The notes beneath the pieces are model-generated. The model was not told the DNA's origin. It searched no databases and was given only the letters and a program-made list of their open reading frames with translations. The translations under genes and the position numbers were made by a program. Positions 12,450 to 24,018 of a stretch of 64,000 bases of DNA are shown here, piece after piece. The stretch comes from Orientallactaga sibirica (Eukaryota > Chordata > Mammalia > Rodentia > Dipodidae): positions 10,698,001 to 10,762,000 of the forward strand of contig JAEOAD010000031.1 in assembly GCA_036365145.1 (NCBI GenBank), given 5' to 3'. How positions within the stretch are numbered: position 1 is the first letter of the stretch; the number at the start of each line of letters is the position of its first letter.

Positions 12450-12880
12450 ACAATGTCAAATGATCCACGATCACCTCTGAATGCCTGGAACCAATGCTAT
12501 ATTGTGTTTTTACCAACATGTCTTACAGCATTACCACATAGTATCAATGTTAAGTGTGACCATCATCGTTTACTTTGGAGTTATTACTAAATAAAGATGG
12601 GCTGCTCAAACACAATCAATGGAATACCATGACAGTTTATCACATAAAGATGGCTACTATGTGAATCACGGGGAGTCGTATATACAGAGTGCACACGAGA
12701 CAAAGGGTTGAGTCATGCCTTGGGTGAATGAAACAAGATGGCATGAAATTTTAACATAGTACTTTAAATAGCATGCACGTTTAAATATATGCACTGCTTA
12801 TTTCTATAATTTTCCACTCAATACAATTGACTGCAGGTTAAGTGAAACCGCAGAAAGTGAAGTAGTGAGTAAGGGGAACT
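12450..12880 (+). repeat. Tigger-type DNA transposon fragment
   Basis: The right part reads gagtcatgccttgggtgaat, caagatggcatgaaatttta, tttctataattttccactca and, near the end, gtgaaaccgcagaaagtgaa followed by aaggggaact. This order is what I recall of Tigger/MER2-like terminal sequence in mammals. The left border is uncertain. Confidence 0.6.
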
Positions 12881-13004
12881 TATACTCTATACTCATCTGT
12901 CTGCCTACAGAGGGTCTTTCAAGTAGGAATCCTATTCTTACGAGTAGGTCAAACTGTTACAGGCAGTCAAGTTTCAGAATCTGTTTTATTTATTTACTTA
13001 TTTG

Positions 13005-13147
13005 TTTTTTCAAGGTAAGTTCTCGCTCTAGCTCAGGCTAACCTTAAATTTACTATGCAGTTTCAGGCTGGTCTCAAACTCACAGCTATCCTCCTACCTC
13101 TGTCTCCTGAGTACTGGGATTAAAGGAATGTGCCACCACACCTGGCC
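13005..13147 (-). repeat. B1 SINE
   Basis: Full-length inverted copy from tttttcaaggtaagttctcg to tgccaccacacctggcc. Confidence 0.9.
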
Positions 13148-13317
13148 TGTTTTATTTTTTTAAATCACATAGCCTATAAATTTCTGACAGACATATAGGC
13201 ACTAAGAAAATGGGTATCTGTCTTGCCACTATAATAGAGGCACTACTAATAAATTATCCTATCAGAAATTAATGAATAAATGGAAGAATTTCTGTCTACT
13301 TTGAATGCTTTTTTATT

Positions 13318-13476
13318 TATTCATTAATTATTTATTTATTTAGAGGCAGGGTCTCACTCTAGCCCATGCTAAGTAGGAACTACTCTGTAGCCCAGGGTGG
13401 ACTTGAACTCACAGTGCTCGTTCTACCTCTGCCTCACAAGAGTTTGGATTCAAGGCCTGCACCATCACGCCTAGCT
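13318..13476 (-). repeat. B1 SINE with TTTA tail
   Basis: Inverted copy preceded by a ttatttatttatttag tail; contains the doubled block agcccatgctaagtaggaac / gtagcccagggtggac and ends ccatcacgcctagctc. Confidence 0.88.
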
Positions 13477-13852
13477 CAAAAGGGGACTATTTAAGATTAT
13501 CAATATTCTAAAGGGCAGAAAGTTAATGATAAGGTAAAGTAAATGGGCTCTACAAACAGAATTCAGAGAAGCAATATAGAAAGTTCTGCTTTGCTAACAG
13601 TTCCTGTATCCCTGTGTCTTTGAAGTCATTCACTATACAATAAACATTAAGTGCCTGCTGTGTATGAGACAGTGTGCCTATGAAAACATGCCTGAGGCAG
13701 AACTGAGAAGAGGCAGTACAGAAAGCACATGAGCCATATCACAGTTCTACTGGATCCATGATCCAGTGTGGGAAGAGCATGACAGGGTGACATAGAAAAT
13801 GAAGAAGGCAGCACAGAACAACACAGCACATTCAAGAAGGGTCCTTTTTATA

Positions 13853-13922
13853 TTTTTTGAAGCAGCATCTCACTCTAGCCCAGAGTGGCCAGTCAAACTC
13901 ATAATGATCCTGCTACTGCTGG
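13853..13922 (-). repeat. B1 SINE fragment
   Basis: Only the tail half (tctcactctagcccagagtg ... gatcctgctact) remains. Confidence 0.7.
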
Positions 13923-13978
13923 AAAACTTGGCATTGTAAGCGATCAAACCCAAAGCCAGCTAAAAGTACAGTATAGTG

Positions 13979-14245
13979 GGCTGGAGAGATGGCTTAGCGG
14001 TTAAGGCGCCTGCCTGCTAAGCCTAAGAACCCAGTTCCAATCTCCAGGTCCCACGTTTAGCCAGATGCAAAGTGATGCAAGGGCGCAATGCTGCACTTGC
14101 CCACAAGGGGGCGCACACATCTGGATTTCATTCACAGCAGCTGAGAGACTGCTGGCGTGCCCATTCTCTATCTGTCTCCCTCTCCCTCTCTGTCTGTCTC
14201 TCTCTGTGTCTCTCTTCAAAAATAAATAAAAATTTAAAAAAAATT
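13979..14245 (+). repeat. B2-like SINE, type II
   Basis: A distinct subfamily (naming mine): aagcctaagaacccagttcc, aatctccaggtcccacgttt, then an extra block containing gcaagggcgcaatg and ccacaagggggcgc, and cagcagctgagagactgctg instead of the generic body. The CTCF-like motif lies at 14098-14116. Confidence 0.92.
14098..14116 (+). promoter_or_regulatory. CTCF-like motif in type II SINE
   Basis: TGCCCACAAGGGGGCGCAC fits the 19-base CTCF core pattern at most positions (CCA, AGGGGGCGC). Binding is not shown by sequence alone. Confidence 0.45.
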
Positions 14246-15017
14246 TTAACAAAAAGTACAGCATAGTATTTTCCAGTATGAGATCAAAACTAAGCAATCA
14301 GGGTAACTGACTAAGTAGTAGATGTCAATCATCTGCATTTGTCACAGCCAACTTCCCTTAGAACCTCTAGTGACTCTAGTAGCCTGAGAGGCTGTGGAAG
14401 AAGTGATAATGGTGGAATGCTATCCAAATCAATAGGACACAGTCTTAACTAAAAAGCACTGCATGCACGTACACACAGACACACAGGACAAGTATTCTTT
14501 TAAATGGGTTCCACTTCAATGGCAATTTTTAAAAAGCCAAAATTTAATTCCTTTTCCTGACTCAAGAAGCAAAGAAAAGTCTCAGACAAGGAAAAAAGAA
14601 TCCTTTCAGCTTGATGTGAAACAGACCCAACACCAGGTTTCAGCACTAATGATAGAGCATGTCAAAGCTCTATTTCCCGTGTTTCATCATTCCATTAGGG
14701 AAATCTAATGACTCCAAAGGAAGAACACAGCTTATTGTGTTTTGAACATGGGCATTATAGACAGGAACTGCTCTATGGCAAAACAATCATGACACATGCT
14801 TCACTTTCTGGAACTGGAAAGAAAAGACTGATTCCCTATTTGAAGGAAAGCAATGCTGTCAACAAGGAAAATCTGTGAGTGAAACATGTCAGCAGAATTC
14901 CACATCATGTCTGAAGGTGTAATGTCATCAGAAGTGAACACAGGGGACAAAGTGTAGAGAAACCTAAACAGAAGACAATCCCTTCTCTCAGTTGTGCCAG
15001 GTATCAATGTATGATTC
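14246..15017. other. Intron without recognised features
   Basis: No repeat or coding signal that I can support; open frames are short and unbordered. Confidence 0.5.
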
Positions 15018-15125
15018 ATGTCTTAGCTTCTTGAGGGACAGTCCATTGTCTTACTTTACCCACTTTGGGCAGCACCCTGCTTTCCATTACAATGCTCAGC
15101 ACACAAATCACTAAATGTCTACAAA
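15018..15125 (-). repeat. Possible L2 fragment
   Basis: The string agcttcttgagggacagtcc ... ccctgctttccattacaatg, then ctcagcacacaaatcac, resembles the L2 3' region; diverged. Confidence 0.4.
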
Positions 15126-15632
15126 AGGCTCAGTTTAGTTTTGTAAATGGGCAACAGCTGGAGGAAGAGAACACACTCCAAAAGAACAATTTAAGGTTGC
15201 AATCTCTGTTCCAATCGTCTAAAGGGACACATGCATGGATATATATGTGCTTTCTTTCTTCTTTCCTCCCGTTATGAGCTGCTCTGAGGCATCACATACT
15301 CTTTGGTCTTATAAGGGTGGAATGAGGGAAATCATGAGCCCATTAGAATGAACATATGGTTGCCCACAAATATACACTGCACACTACATGTGTATAGCTT
15401 ATCACACATCCTCCCTGCAGGTTGGCCCAGGCCATTTCCCCTACTAACAGGCTCTTTTACTCAAGCTTGGCTTGTAGATAGTGCATGAGAAAAACTGAAA
15501 AACATAGGAGGAAGAAAATGTTTCATAAATAAATTGATGATGTCAGAAATAAAACTGACCACAAGCACATTTTCCAAAACTTATCTTCACAGCAAACAAG
15601 ATAATGGGTGTTGAAAAGAGAATTAAACCACC

Positions 15633-15745
15633 AGGGGTGATAAGCCATGGCTTTTATCCCAGCACTCTGGAAGCTGAGGCAGGTGTATTACCAGGAATTC
15701 AAGGACAGCCTGGGCTACAGATTAAGACCTTGTCTCAAAAAGGAG
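15633..15745 (+). repeat. B1 SINE, short
   Basis: Runs from ggggtgataagccatggctt to agaccttgtctcaaaaagg, without the internal 29-base duplication unit; followed by a GGGA-rich tail. Confidence 0.85.
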
Positions 15746-16092
15746 GGAGGGAGAAAGGGAGGAAGGGAGGTCCTTGATTCTGTTTCCCAAGGCTACCACG
15801 CTATATCCTGAGTGAAGGAAATATCAAGCACTATTCTGCTCCCTTCCTCACATCTGTCCATAAGGTAGCTGCCAGAAAACAAAACCAGATTCCTATATGA
15901 CTCATGCAGGCTGCTCATTTGGAACCAAAGATGCCTGCCTAATAGATAACAATTTTCATTATATTTCATAGAAGGTAATTTACAATAAACACATATAAAA
16001 AGAAAGATGTCATTTGCTGAAAAGAAGACAGTGGGGATGTGGAATTTACTCAGATCATACCACAGAGTGACTTGTACGTAAAATTCACTCCC

Positions 16093-16265
16093 AGGCTGTA
16101 GACTTGGCTCAGCAATTAAGGCACTTCCCTGCAAAGTCTAACCATGTAAAGCCAGATGAACTAAGTGGTACATACATCTGGAGTTTGTAGGGGCAAGAGG
16201 CCCTGGCATACCCATTCTCTCTCCCTGTCTCTCTTTCTTTGCAAATTAATAAATAAAATATTTTT
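16093..16265 (+). repeat. B2-like SINE, internally deleted
   Basis: Head aggctgtagacttggctcag; the segment around box B is missing (aagtctaaccatgtaaagcc); normal 3' half with aattaataaataaaat tail. Confidence 0.85.
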
Positions 16266-16720
16266 TAAGTAAGAGAGGAATAAAAGGCTGCAAAGAACAA
16301 CAGTAGTTACCTGAATTTCCTATGGAATACTAAACCACCTGTGTTTCGTGTTACCCAAAAAATAGTTACATTTCAGTTAAGTACTTCTCAAGGATTCTTC
16401 TCTCTGTGCTACATAAGCATGTTACTGGGGCCCGATTTGCCATACTGCATATCCTGTATTCACATGCTGTGACTGTACCTGATTGTCCCTGCTTTACTGA
16501 AAGGCAGAGGTGAATAGCTTTTCAAAACTGTCTAGATATTTGACATAATACCTGGACCAAGGAAAAGTATTTATCTTGTTAAATGACTAGACAAACAAAT
16601 TCAACCCATAGACATCTTCAGAGATTAAAAACATCTGAAATCAGTACTCCTGAATCTAGATCTATAGCAGGTGCCCTTACTCTTTCTGTGGTAGCCAGCA
16701 AGACGTAAATAGGTACTTTA

Positions 16721-16957
16721 AAAAAATTCATTTATTTGAGAGAGAGAGGGGGAGGGAGGGAGAGAGAGGGAGGGAGGGAGAGGGATGGAGGAGGGAGGGA
16801 GAGAGAATGGGCAAATCAGGGCCTTTAACCACTGCAAACGAACTCCAGATGCATGCACCCCTTCTGCACATGTGCAACATTGCTCACTTGTGTTACTGTG
16901 CATCTTGCTTACTTGGGACCTGGAGATTCAAGCATGAATTCTTTTTTTTTAAAGATT

Positions 16958-17004
<47 letters not shown>

Positions 17005-17283
17005 CCTACCTACCTACCTACCTACCTACCTACCTACCTATCTATCTATTTGAGACAGGTGTGGAGAGAATGTGCATGCCAGAGCCTTCAGCCACTGCAG
17101 ACGAGCTCCACATGCATGCGCCACCATGTGCATCTGGCTTATATGCGACCTGGAAAATCAAGCTGGGGTCCTTAGGCTTTACAGGCATGGGCCTTAACCA
17201 CTAAGCCATCTCTCCAGCCCTCAAACATGAATTTTTAGGCTTCGCAGGTAAGTGCCTTAACCACTAAGCCATCTTTCCAGCCC
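16721..17283 (-). repeat. B2-like SINE interrupted by a second B2-like SINE
   Basis: Outer inverted copy: GA-rich tail 16737-16805, body to 16940, and head 17234-17283 (aggcttcgcaggtaagtgcc ... catctttccagccc). The inner copy at 16941-17220 is flanked by a 13-base duplication, tcaagcatgaatt at 16928-16940 and tcaaacatgaatt at 17221-17233. Confidence 0.92.
16941..17220 (-). repeat. Inner B2-like SINE with tetranucleotide tail
   Basis: Complete inverted copy whose tail has turned into (TATC)n then (TACC)n at about 16958-17048. The head ends aagccatctctccagccc. Confidence 0.92.
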
Positions 17284-17757
17284 ATAAATAGTCATTTTAA
17301 AAAGAGAACATTATGACTACCTAAGTCTATAACTGCCCAAATTATAGGTACCCAGGTACTCTATGCCTTTCTCAACATATCATTTAACATTTTTTTTTTT
17401 ACTTTTTCTTCCATAGAAGCCTCCTCATTTAAGAAGCAAAAGCAGCAGCTAGCTCTAATTCAGGTTTGTTAGTAAGATGAACACAGAGCTCCAGTTCAGA
17501 AGCAATGCAGTTCTTTCTATAAGGTTACCTAGTGATGGTCCTTCATCTATTGGCAGAAATAATGGCTATATAAAAGACTGTATTTCTAACATGTATAGTG
17601 AATAAAACACCATTCTCTTTTTTTTAAGCTTCCTTAGAGAGAAGAAATTTAGTATCTATTTCAGTGAGAAATATAAAGAACTCAATTACTCTTATTTTAA
17701 CAATGAATTGTTTTAACTCAGATTTGATATCATCTATTCATTTAATAATTATTTTTC

Positions 17758-17865
17758 CACACTGAAATATAAGCCTTTGAATGTAGACAGTAAGTATTTT
17801 CATATCAGTGTATCTGATGTTCAGGGAACAGTTATTGACTCAAGTGCTAAACAAATTATTCACCC
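17758..17865 (-). repeat. Possible L2 fragment
   Basis: The phrase ctgaaatataagcctttgaa followed by tgtagacagtaag resembles the L2 end where 'gaatgtaagctccatgagg' is expected. Diverged. Confidence 0.4.
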
Positions 17866-17963
17866 TCAGAGTAAATAGAAAGAACACAAAATAAACTGAT
17901 CACCAATGTAGCCAGATATAATTGGTAATTTCTTCCAAGACCTTTTAAAAAAATCTACAATCT

Positions 17964-18156
17964 AGGGGCTGGCCAGATGGCTCAGTAGATAAGGTGCTTG
18001 CCTTTGAAGCCAAAGGACTCAGGTTCGATTTCCCAGGACCTATGTTAGCCAGATACACAAGGTGGTACATGTGTCTGGAGTTCGTTTGGAGCAGCTGAAG
18101 TCCCTGGCATGCCCATTCTCTGTCTGCCTCTTTCTCCCAACTAAATAAAAACACCA
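17964..18156 (+). repeat. B2-like SINE (generic type)
   Basis: Full-length, from ggggctggccagatggctca to ctccaactaaataaaa-like tail; followed directly by a (TA)n run. Confidence 0.92.
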
Positions 18157-18183
18157 TATATATATATATATATATATATATAT
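18157..18183 (+). repeat. (TA)n microsatellite
   Basis: About 13 TA units growing from the tail of the preceding SINE. Confidence 0.95.
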
Positions 18184-18253
18184 TCTAAAATTACTGTCCA
18201 CAGTCTTAATAGAAGGCCTGATAAATTCTGAGTTAGTTTAAAATGAAGTCTAA

Positions 18254-18465
18254 GGGGCTGAAGAGATGAATTAGCACTTAAAGGAACATGATTACCAAGC
18301 CTGATGGCCTGAATTTGATTCCTCACTGTTCACATAAAGTCAGATGCACAAGGTAGTGCATGCATCAGGAGCTGATCTACAGTGGTGGAAGGCTCTGGTA
18401 CATCCATTCATATTCTCTCTCCTATCTCCTGTCTCTTTTCTTGCAAATAAATGAACATAAATATT
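18254..18465 (+). repeat. B2-like SINE, diverged
   Basis: Head ggggctgaagagatgaatta, body gtcagatgcacaaggtagtg, CT-rich part and ttgcaaataaatgaacataa tail. Confidence 0.88.
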
Positions 18466-19193
18466 TTAACCTAAAGCTTATAAAATGGCTATCACATGCT
18501 GGAACTATATTAACTCTAGTTAGAACAAATAACTGAGTAGACATCAATAACCAAATTTAAAGTGAGGAACCCAAGTCTCTACATAAGTACAGCAGAGTTA
18601 CTCAAGTGTAATTTAATTGGAATTAAAACCTTACTCTACTAGGCTCCATAATTTTGCCTTTATGCTTCACTTCTGGTTGCTAATATAATGAAGTAAGAAT
18701 GAACAAAAGAGAATTAGGAGTCAACAACATGAACAGTGTGGCAAGACTTAGATTTTGTTCTTTTGCCCCAGAAAGAGGAGGGGAATGTGAGGATGGATAC
18801 ATTCTCTTGAAAGTACTTATATAACCTATAACTCCAAAGCAATGGAAGGGACTTAAGGAAAAAGAGTGATCAGTTACAAATTTGGTTGTTAGAGAAAAAA
18901 CGATTTTTTAAAGTCCCTCATGACTGTCCTTTGGTTCAACACCTAGGATATAACCCAACACTTATGAGTTTATCACAATCATTTCATAAGTATGCAGGTC
19001 AAAAATTAAGAGCCAGAACTGTGCCTATATATACCTTACAATTTATGATTTCTCCCTAAATAGACTCAATGATTCATAATTAAAAAAAAAAAAGTAACAG
19101 CTAGAACAAGCACCAGAAATTATCTAACCAGTATATACAAGATAAAATAAACACTAGAGGAATTAAGTTGGTCTAGGTTGTATAAAAATGCAG

Positions 19194-19352
19194 AGCCAAG
19201 CCAGGTAGAGTAGCTCAAGCTTTTTTAAGCACACCCAGCCCTTGGGAGGCGGGCAGAGAAGGATCACAGTTGGTTGACAAGCAATCTGGGCCACAGAGTG
19301 AGTTCTATCCAGGTTAGCCTGGGCTACAGTGAGACCATGCCTCAAATGAAAT
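19194..19352 (+). repeat. B1 SINE
   Basis: Full-length, diverged: aagccaggtagagtagctca ... ggttagcctgggctacagtg, agaccatgcctcaaat. Confidence 0.85.
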
Positions 19353-19754
19353 TATATCCTTACATACATTGCCTTTGGCTAGTTTACACAAGGCTGGTGT
19401 TTGCCCCTTGTGGCCATATAGTCTGGGGCTTTTTGAAGCATGTCTTTTCCACAGCTATATTGAAAATCTGCAGAAACCATTAAAAATTCTCCTGGAAATT
19501 CTTCATTTCAGGAGACACCGCGAGGGAGACTCTGAAAAAAAAATCTTGCATGAAAAAGCTGAGGAGTAAGCTTCCTTGTGGTTGGAGCTAGCTATAATGT
19601 TGTACACAAAAGGAGGGATTAAGGAGGTAATCCTGGTTTTCTTAAATGCCAAGTGAGAGTACAGAAAAATTGTGGGCAACTCAGAAAGAAGCCAGTTTTC
19701 CTTTTTCTAGAGGACACAAAGACCGTAAACTATATGGGCAAATATGATAGCAAA

Positions 19755-19857
19755 GAGGCCAGGTCTTACTCTAGCCTAAGATGAACTGGAGCTCATGGCA
19801 ATTCTCTTACCTCAACCTTCTCAGTGCTGAATTATAGGTATATTACCATGCCTGGCT
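19755..19857 (-). repeat. B1 SINE, partial
   Basis: Inverted: ggtcttactctagcctaaga ... attaccatgcctggct; lacks its internal duplicated unit. Confidence 0.82.
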
Positions 19858-19915
19858 CTTCATTTTCCATTTTAGAGGTGAGAAAACTGAGTTTCAATAG
19901 GATTAGATATTAAAC
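19858..19915 (+). repeat. MIR fragment
   Basis: Core ttttccattttagaggtgag, aaaactgagtttcaatagg matches the MIR core in direct orientation. Confidence 0.6.
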
Positions 19916-21138
19916 TTAGGATTCTCATTTTGTTAGTGGGGGAGTGCAACAAACCAAGATGCCCTCCCATTAAAGCTTCTCGGGTATTTTCCATACAGCT
20001 AGGATCTAATCCTACTGTACAAAACACAAAGCTGTTGTTAATGTGACTAGTAAAACTGAGACAAATTCTAATCCTAAAAATAAAAGCTAAAATTATAAAA
20101 CTTTTGAAGCAGAATATTAAGATTGGGAGCAGGCAAAACAAAACCAGCACAAACATGGAAAACAGCTACAGGGATTATGGATGAGAGCTACCACAGTAGC
20201 ATTCTTAAGAGGACCTTTTTGAAAACTGAAAAGTCTTAGGTGGGGGGTAGATCAAGTAAGCAATTTTGAATATCAGTGTCACGGCTTGTCAGGTTAGTTA
20301 CCAATACCCTGGCAGTTGCCATCTTTTCATCTTGCAAAGGAGCATAACATTTATGACCAGCCAAAAGAAACTGAAAAGTTTTATACAAACACCTGGGCTT
20401 TTGGAAATGAAAGTTTGCCCCCTGGAGAGGAGAAAAAGAATACACAGTGTTTCCATTTAATAAGAGAATAGAGAGTTCAAGATATTAACTAGAAGAGATT
20501 CAAGATCAACAGTGGAATGACCACAACTCTGAAGATACGGTAATATTGTTGGGGAAATACTTAAGAATGGAAGTTAAGTTCATTTGACGTCTCTAAGTAT
20601 TATAACTATAGACAAGTTCGTAATTCTAAAGGAAAATGCTTCTTGATTGTAGGAGTATATTATATGAGGAGTACACTTTCTCAATAACCTAAATCTCAAC
20701 ATATGGGATTTTATAGTTGCCCCTGAACATATTTACTCTTCAGCATTGTCTGCTAGGCCCAAGGGTATCCTGACAAGATACACTGACTTTCAGGATTAAC
20801 TGTCCCAATATGGCTAAAAAGATTACGCAATGTGCATTTGGAAAATGAGTCAGTTCAGAGATATCTCAATGAAAAGATAACGTAAGCAGACAAGCTCTTT
20901 CTGAATGAACTTGGGCATATCTTACAAAGATCCCTAAACATGGAGATGTTAGTGATACCACAGGGGCAGGGACAGAAAAATGTGAAACTGTGTCCAGATT
21001 CCAGTGGATCATGCTTTTAAAGCTAATGGTTCAAAGAGGCTTTGTTTTCTAGATGTACAAATTCAATATCATCTTCTGCTTTCCACTTAGCATGTGCCCT
21101 CTATCTTTTCATATCATTCTGTGAGAAATAAAAAATGC
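19916..21138. other. Intron without recognised features
   Basis: Unique, AT-rich. A 69-codon open frame on the minus strand (20445-20236) was considered and rejected. Confidence 0.5.
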
Positions 21139-21272
21139 AGCTGGGCATGGTGGTACACACACACACACCCTTGATCTCAGCACTTGGGAGACAGAGGTAG
21201 GAGGATCACTTTGAGTCTGAGGCCAGTCTGTGCTAGAGTGAGACCTTGCCTTGAATAAGACAAAATCAAAAA
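21139..21272 (+). repeat. B1 SINE with CA expansion
   Basis: agctgggcatggtggtacac is followed by a small CA expansion inside the head; the rest is regular to gagaccttgccttgaa. Confidence 0.88.
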
Positions 21273-21408
21273 TGAAAAATTCAGATCTAGAGAAATCTTA
21301 CTAAGTTCTGCTATGAAAACAAGATCTTAGGACAAATAACATCTTGGTGATGTTTAGCTGCAGCTAGACAGATTTACATAAAACATAAGACTTTTTGAAA
21401 AAATATAT

Positions 21409-21539
21409 GAGGGCATTGTGGTTCATGCTTGTTATCCCAGCACTTGGGAGGCTGAGAATTGCTGTGAGTTTGAGGCCAGCTAGAGTAAAGCTCTACCTCC
21501 AAAAGGAAACCAAATTACATTAAAAAAAAAAAAAAAAAG
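21409..21539 (+). repeat. B1 SINE, short
   Basis: gagggcattgtggttcatgc ... gaggccagctagagtaaagc with an A18 tail; internal segment deleted. Confidence 0.85.
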
Positions 21540-22111
21540 AATTAGCTAAAATGAAAAAAAAATTCTTCAATTACTACAGAAAGCATGAGAGTATAATGCA
21601 ATGGGTTTAGAATTTTAGTATGAATACATATCATTCAAAGGCACTTGCTAAAAAAAGCCCCCACCAACAGTTAAGTAATTATAAAACAAGGCACGGCATT
21701 TAATTATCCTGAATCTTTCTCTTTTATAAACCAAAGGTGTTTGACAATCTTTAAGCCCTCAGAACTAAAACAAGTTCCATGTCTTCCAACTTAAATTATT
21801 ATATGATATTAATTCTGAGGTGTTTATGACATGATTTCAAGGAGGAGTAACTGAGTCTCAATCATCATAAGCTACTCATTACTTAAAAGGTAAAGAAGAT
21901 ATTATAATGTGAAGTTTCTAAATGTAATAATGTTAAGTTGAAGCTGTATTTGTATGCCATAGTAAGGCACACAGACAGATATAGACACATACACAGACAC
22001 ACAATCACTGCTCAAGAGGAAAGGCTTAATAAAAGGTAAACTCAAAGGCATGAAATCAAAAAAGAGGAGGCAATGTTGAATATTAAACTGTAACTACTAT
22101 TAAAACTTTGG

Positions 22112-22321
22112 CAGGCTGGAAAGGTTGCTCTGGAAAGGCACTTGCCTGCAAGCCTAAGGACCCAAGTTCGATTCCCCAGAACCTACATAAAGCCAGATGC
22201 ACAATATGGTGCACGCATCTGGAGTTTGTTTGCAGTGTCTAGAGGCCTTGGTGTGCCCTTATTCATTCATTCATATTCTCTCTCTCACTCTTCCCTCTCT
22301 CTCTGCCTCACTTTCTCTATC

Positions 22322-22372
<51 letters not shown>
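22112..22372 (+). repeat. B2-like SINE with long TAAA tail
   Basis: Head gcaggctggaaaggttgctc, clear box B (ggacccaagttcgattcccc), body gccagatgcacaatatggtg, and about 12 AAAT units at 22324-22372. Confidence 0.93.
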
Positions 22373-22377
<5 letters not shown>

Positions 22378-22509
22378 AAAACTTTGACAATACTCAACAA
22401 ATCAAAACCATAAGATGATTATGTGCATGATCTTTATTTATATAAATGGATTTGCATCCTAAATTGTGAACAATTTTCAACCGTGATATTTCAGAAATCT
22501 GTAGCACTT

Positions 22510-22510
<1 letters not shown>

Positions 22511-22548
<38 letters not shown>
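22511..22548 (+). repeat. (CA)n microsatellite
   Basis: About 19 CA units without an attached SINE. Confidence 0.96.
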
Positions 22549-22550
<2 letters not shown>

Positions 22551-22627
22551 TGATTTTCCTGAGAATGTAAGCAAATATTAATCTTGATATTACCTAAAAT
22601 CTTGATGAACCATGATTTTAAAGCATT

Positions 22628-22759
22628 TAGGCTCTCACTCTAGCCCAGGCTGACCTGGAATTCACTATGTAGTCTCAGGGTGGCCTTGAACTCATAGCGA
22701 TCCCCCTACCTCTCCCTCCCGAATGCTGGGATTAAAGGCATGAGCCACTACACCCAGCT
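22628..22759 (-). repeat. B1 SINE
   Basis: Inverted, well preserved: ggctgacctggaattcacta ... tgagccactacacccagctc. The T-rich tail has been lost. Confidence 0.9.
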
Positions 22760-23225
22760 CCACACTTATTCTTTAAAATGTTTATAAGACATTTTAAGTA
22801 GGTGTAAGGAATGAGAAATTACTCCCTGGTTTTTATGTCTGGCATCAAATCCCTGAACTAAGAAAGTAGGAACTCAACTGTTCCTTTTTCCTTTAAAATG
22901 GATTTGATATTTACATTTACTACAAAATTGCCACAAATTCCTCACTGTTCCAGTTTTTAAGTCATAAGACACAATCATTTGTTATGCATAATATTTGGAA
23001 GACAGTGAGTCAATGAAGCAATGATCAGCCTATTCCCAAGTCTGACACATAGCCTGGACATGTCAGAAAGTTAAGATTAAATGATATTAAATAAATGCCC
23101 CTCCATCTGCAACTACAACCACAAGCCCAGTTAACCCTTTTCCAAGTGCAAACAGGTGCTAGAAGGTTAAGGCTAAAATGATGAACAGAGATGAGAAATC
23201 TGAATTCGACAGTGGCTAAATCAAA

Positions 23226-23355
23226 AATCTTTAATCCCAGCACCTAGGAGGCAGAGGTAGGAGGATTGCAATGAGTTCGAGGCCAAACCTGGGACTATAA
23301 AATGAGTGCCAGGTTAGCCTGGGCTAGAGCAAGACCCTACCTTGAAAAAAAAATT
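23226..23355 (+). repeat. B1 SINE, 5'-truncated
   Basis: Starts inside the head at tctttaatcccagcaccta and runs to gcaagaccctaccttgaaaa. Confidence 0.88.
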
Positions 23356-23430
23356 CTACTTAGGACAGACAGAACTAGAACCCGCCAACCCAATTCATAG
23401 TTTAGTAATTAGAGATTTCACCAGAAAACG

Positions 23431-24018
23431 TTTTTTTGTTGTTTTGTTCTATTGACAGGGTCTCATTATATGTAACCCAGGTTGGTCTTAAACTTACTAC
23501 GCAGCCCAGACTGGCCTCAAACTCATGGAAATCCTGTCTCAGCTTCCTATATGTGTGCTACTCATGTCTAACATTAAATTAAAAAAAAAAAAAAAAAAAA
23601 CTTTAAGGGGAGGTGAGGAGAGAAGGGAAGGGAAAGAAGAAGAAATCTGCATGCTTTTTCTTTCTTGTTACCACTAGTACACAAGTATTCTTTTCATCAG
23701 GGGTTCACATACTATCACTAGTGGCCCACACCTATTTTCATATAGCCTATGAAAAAAGTGGAACAGGGGCTGGAGAGATGGCTTAGTGGTTAAGGCGCCT
23801 GCCTCCTAAACCTAAGAACGCTGGTTCCAATCTCCAGCGGTTCCAATTTCCAGGTCCCACGTTTAGCCAGATGCAAAGCGACGCAAGAGTGTAATGCCGC
23901 ATTTGACCACAAGGGGGTGCATGCATCTGGATTTCATTCGCAGCAGCTGAGAGGCTGCTGGAGCGCCCATCTCTATCTGTCTTCCTCTCCTTCTCTCTCT
24001 CAAAAAAAAAAAAAAAGT
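23431..24018 (+). repeat. Source copy of a duplicated composite segment
   Basis: This segment (old inverted B1 at 23452-23575, A-run, unique GA-rich part, left half of an old DNA transposon, then a type II B2-like SINE) recurs at 38257-38807. Here the SINE has complete target-site duplications and the old transposon continues to its right, so this is the original locus. Confidence 0.85.

Noticed and set aside
16807..17175. 122-codon plus-strand open frame
   Set aside because: It reads through two inverted SINEs and their TATC repeat.
20236..20445. 69-codon minus-strand open frame with a possible acceptor (tctcctctccag)
   Set aside because: No convincing donor in frame, no recognised family and AT-rich codon use; too weak to call an exon.
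22324..22372. Tandem repeats as a CRISPR-like array
   Set aside because: Uniform 2-5 base units without spacers; these are microsatellites in a mammalian genome.
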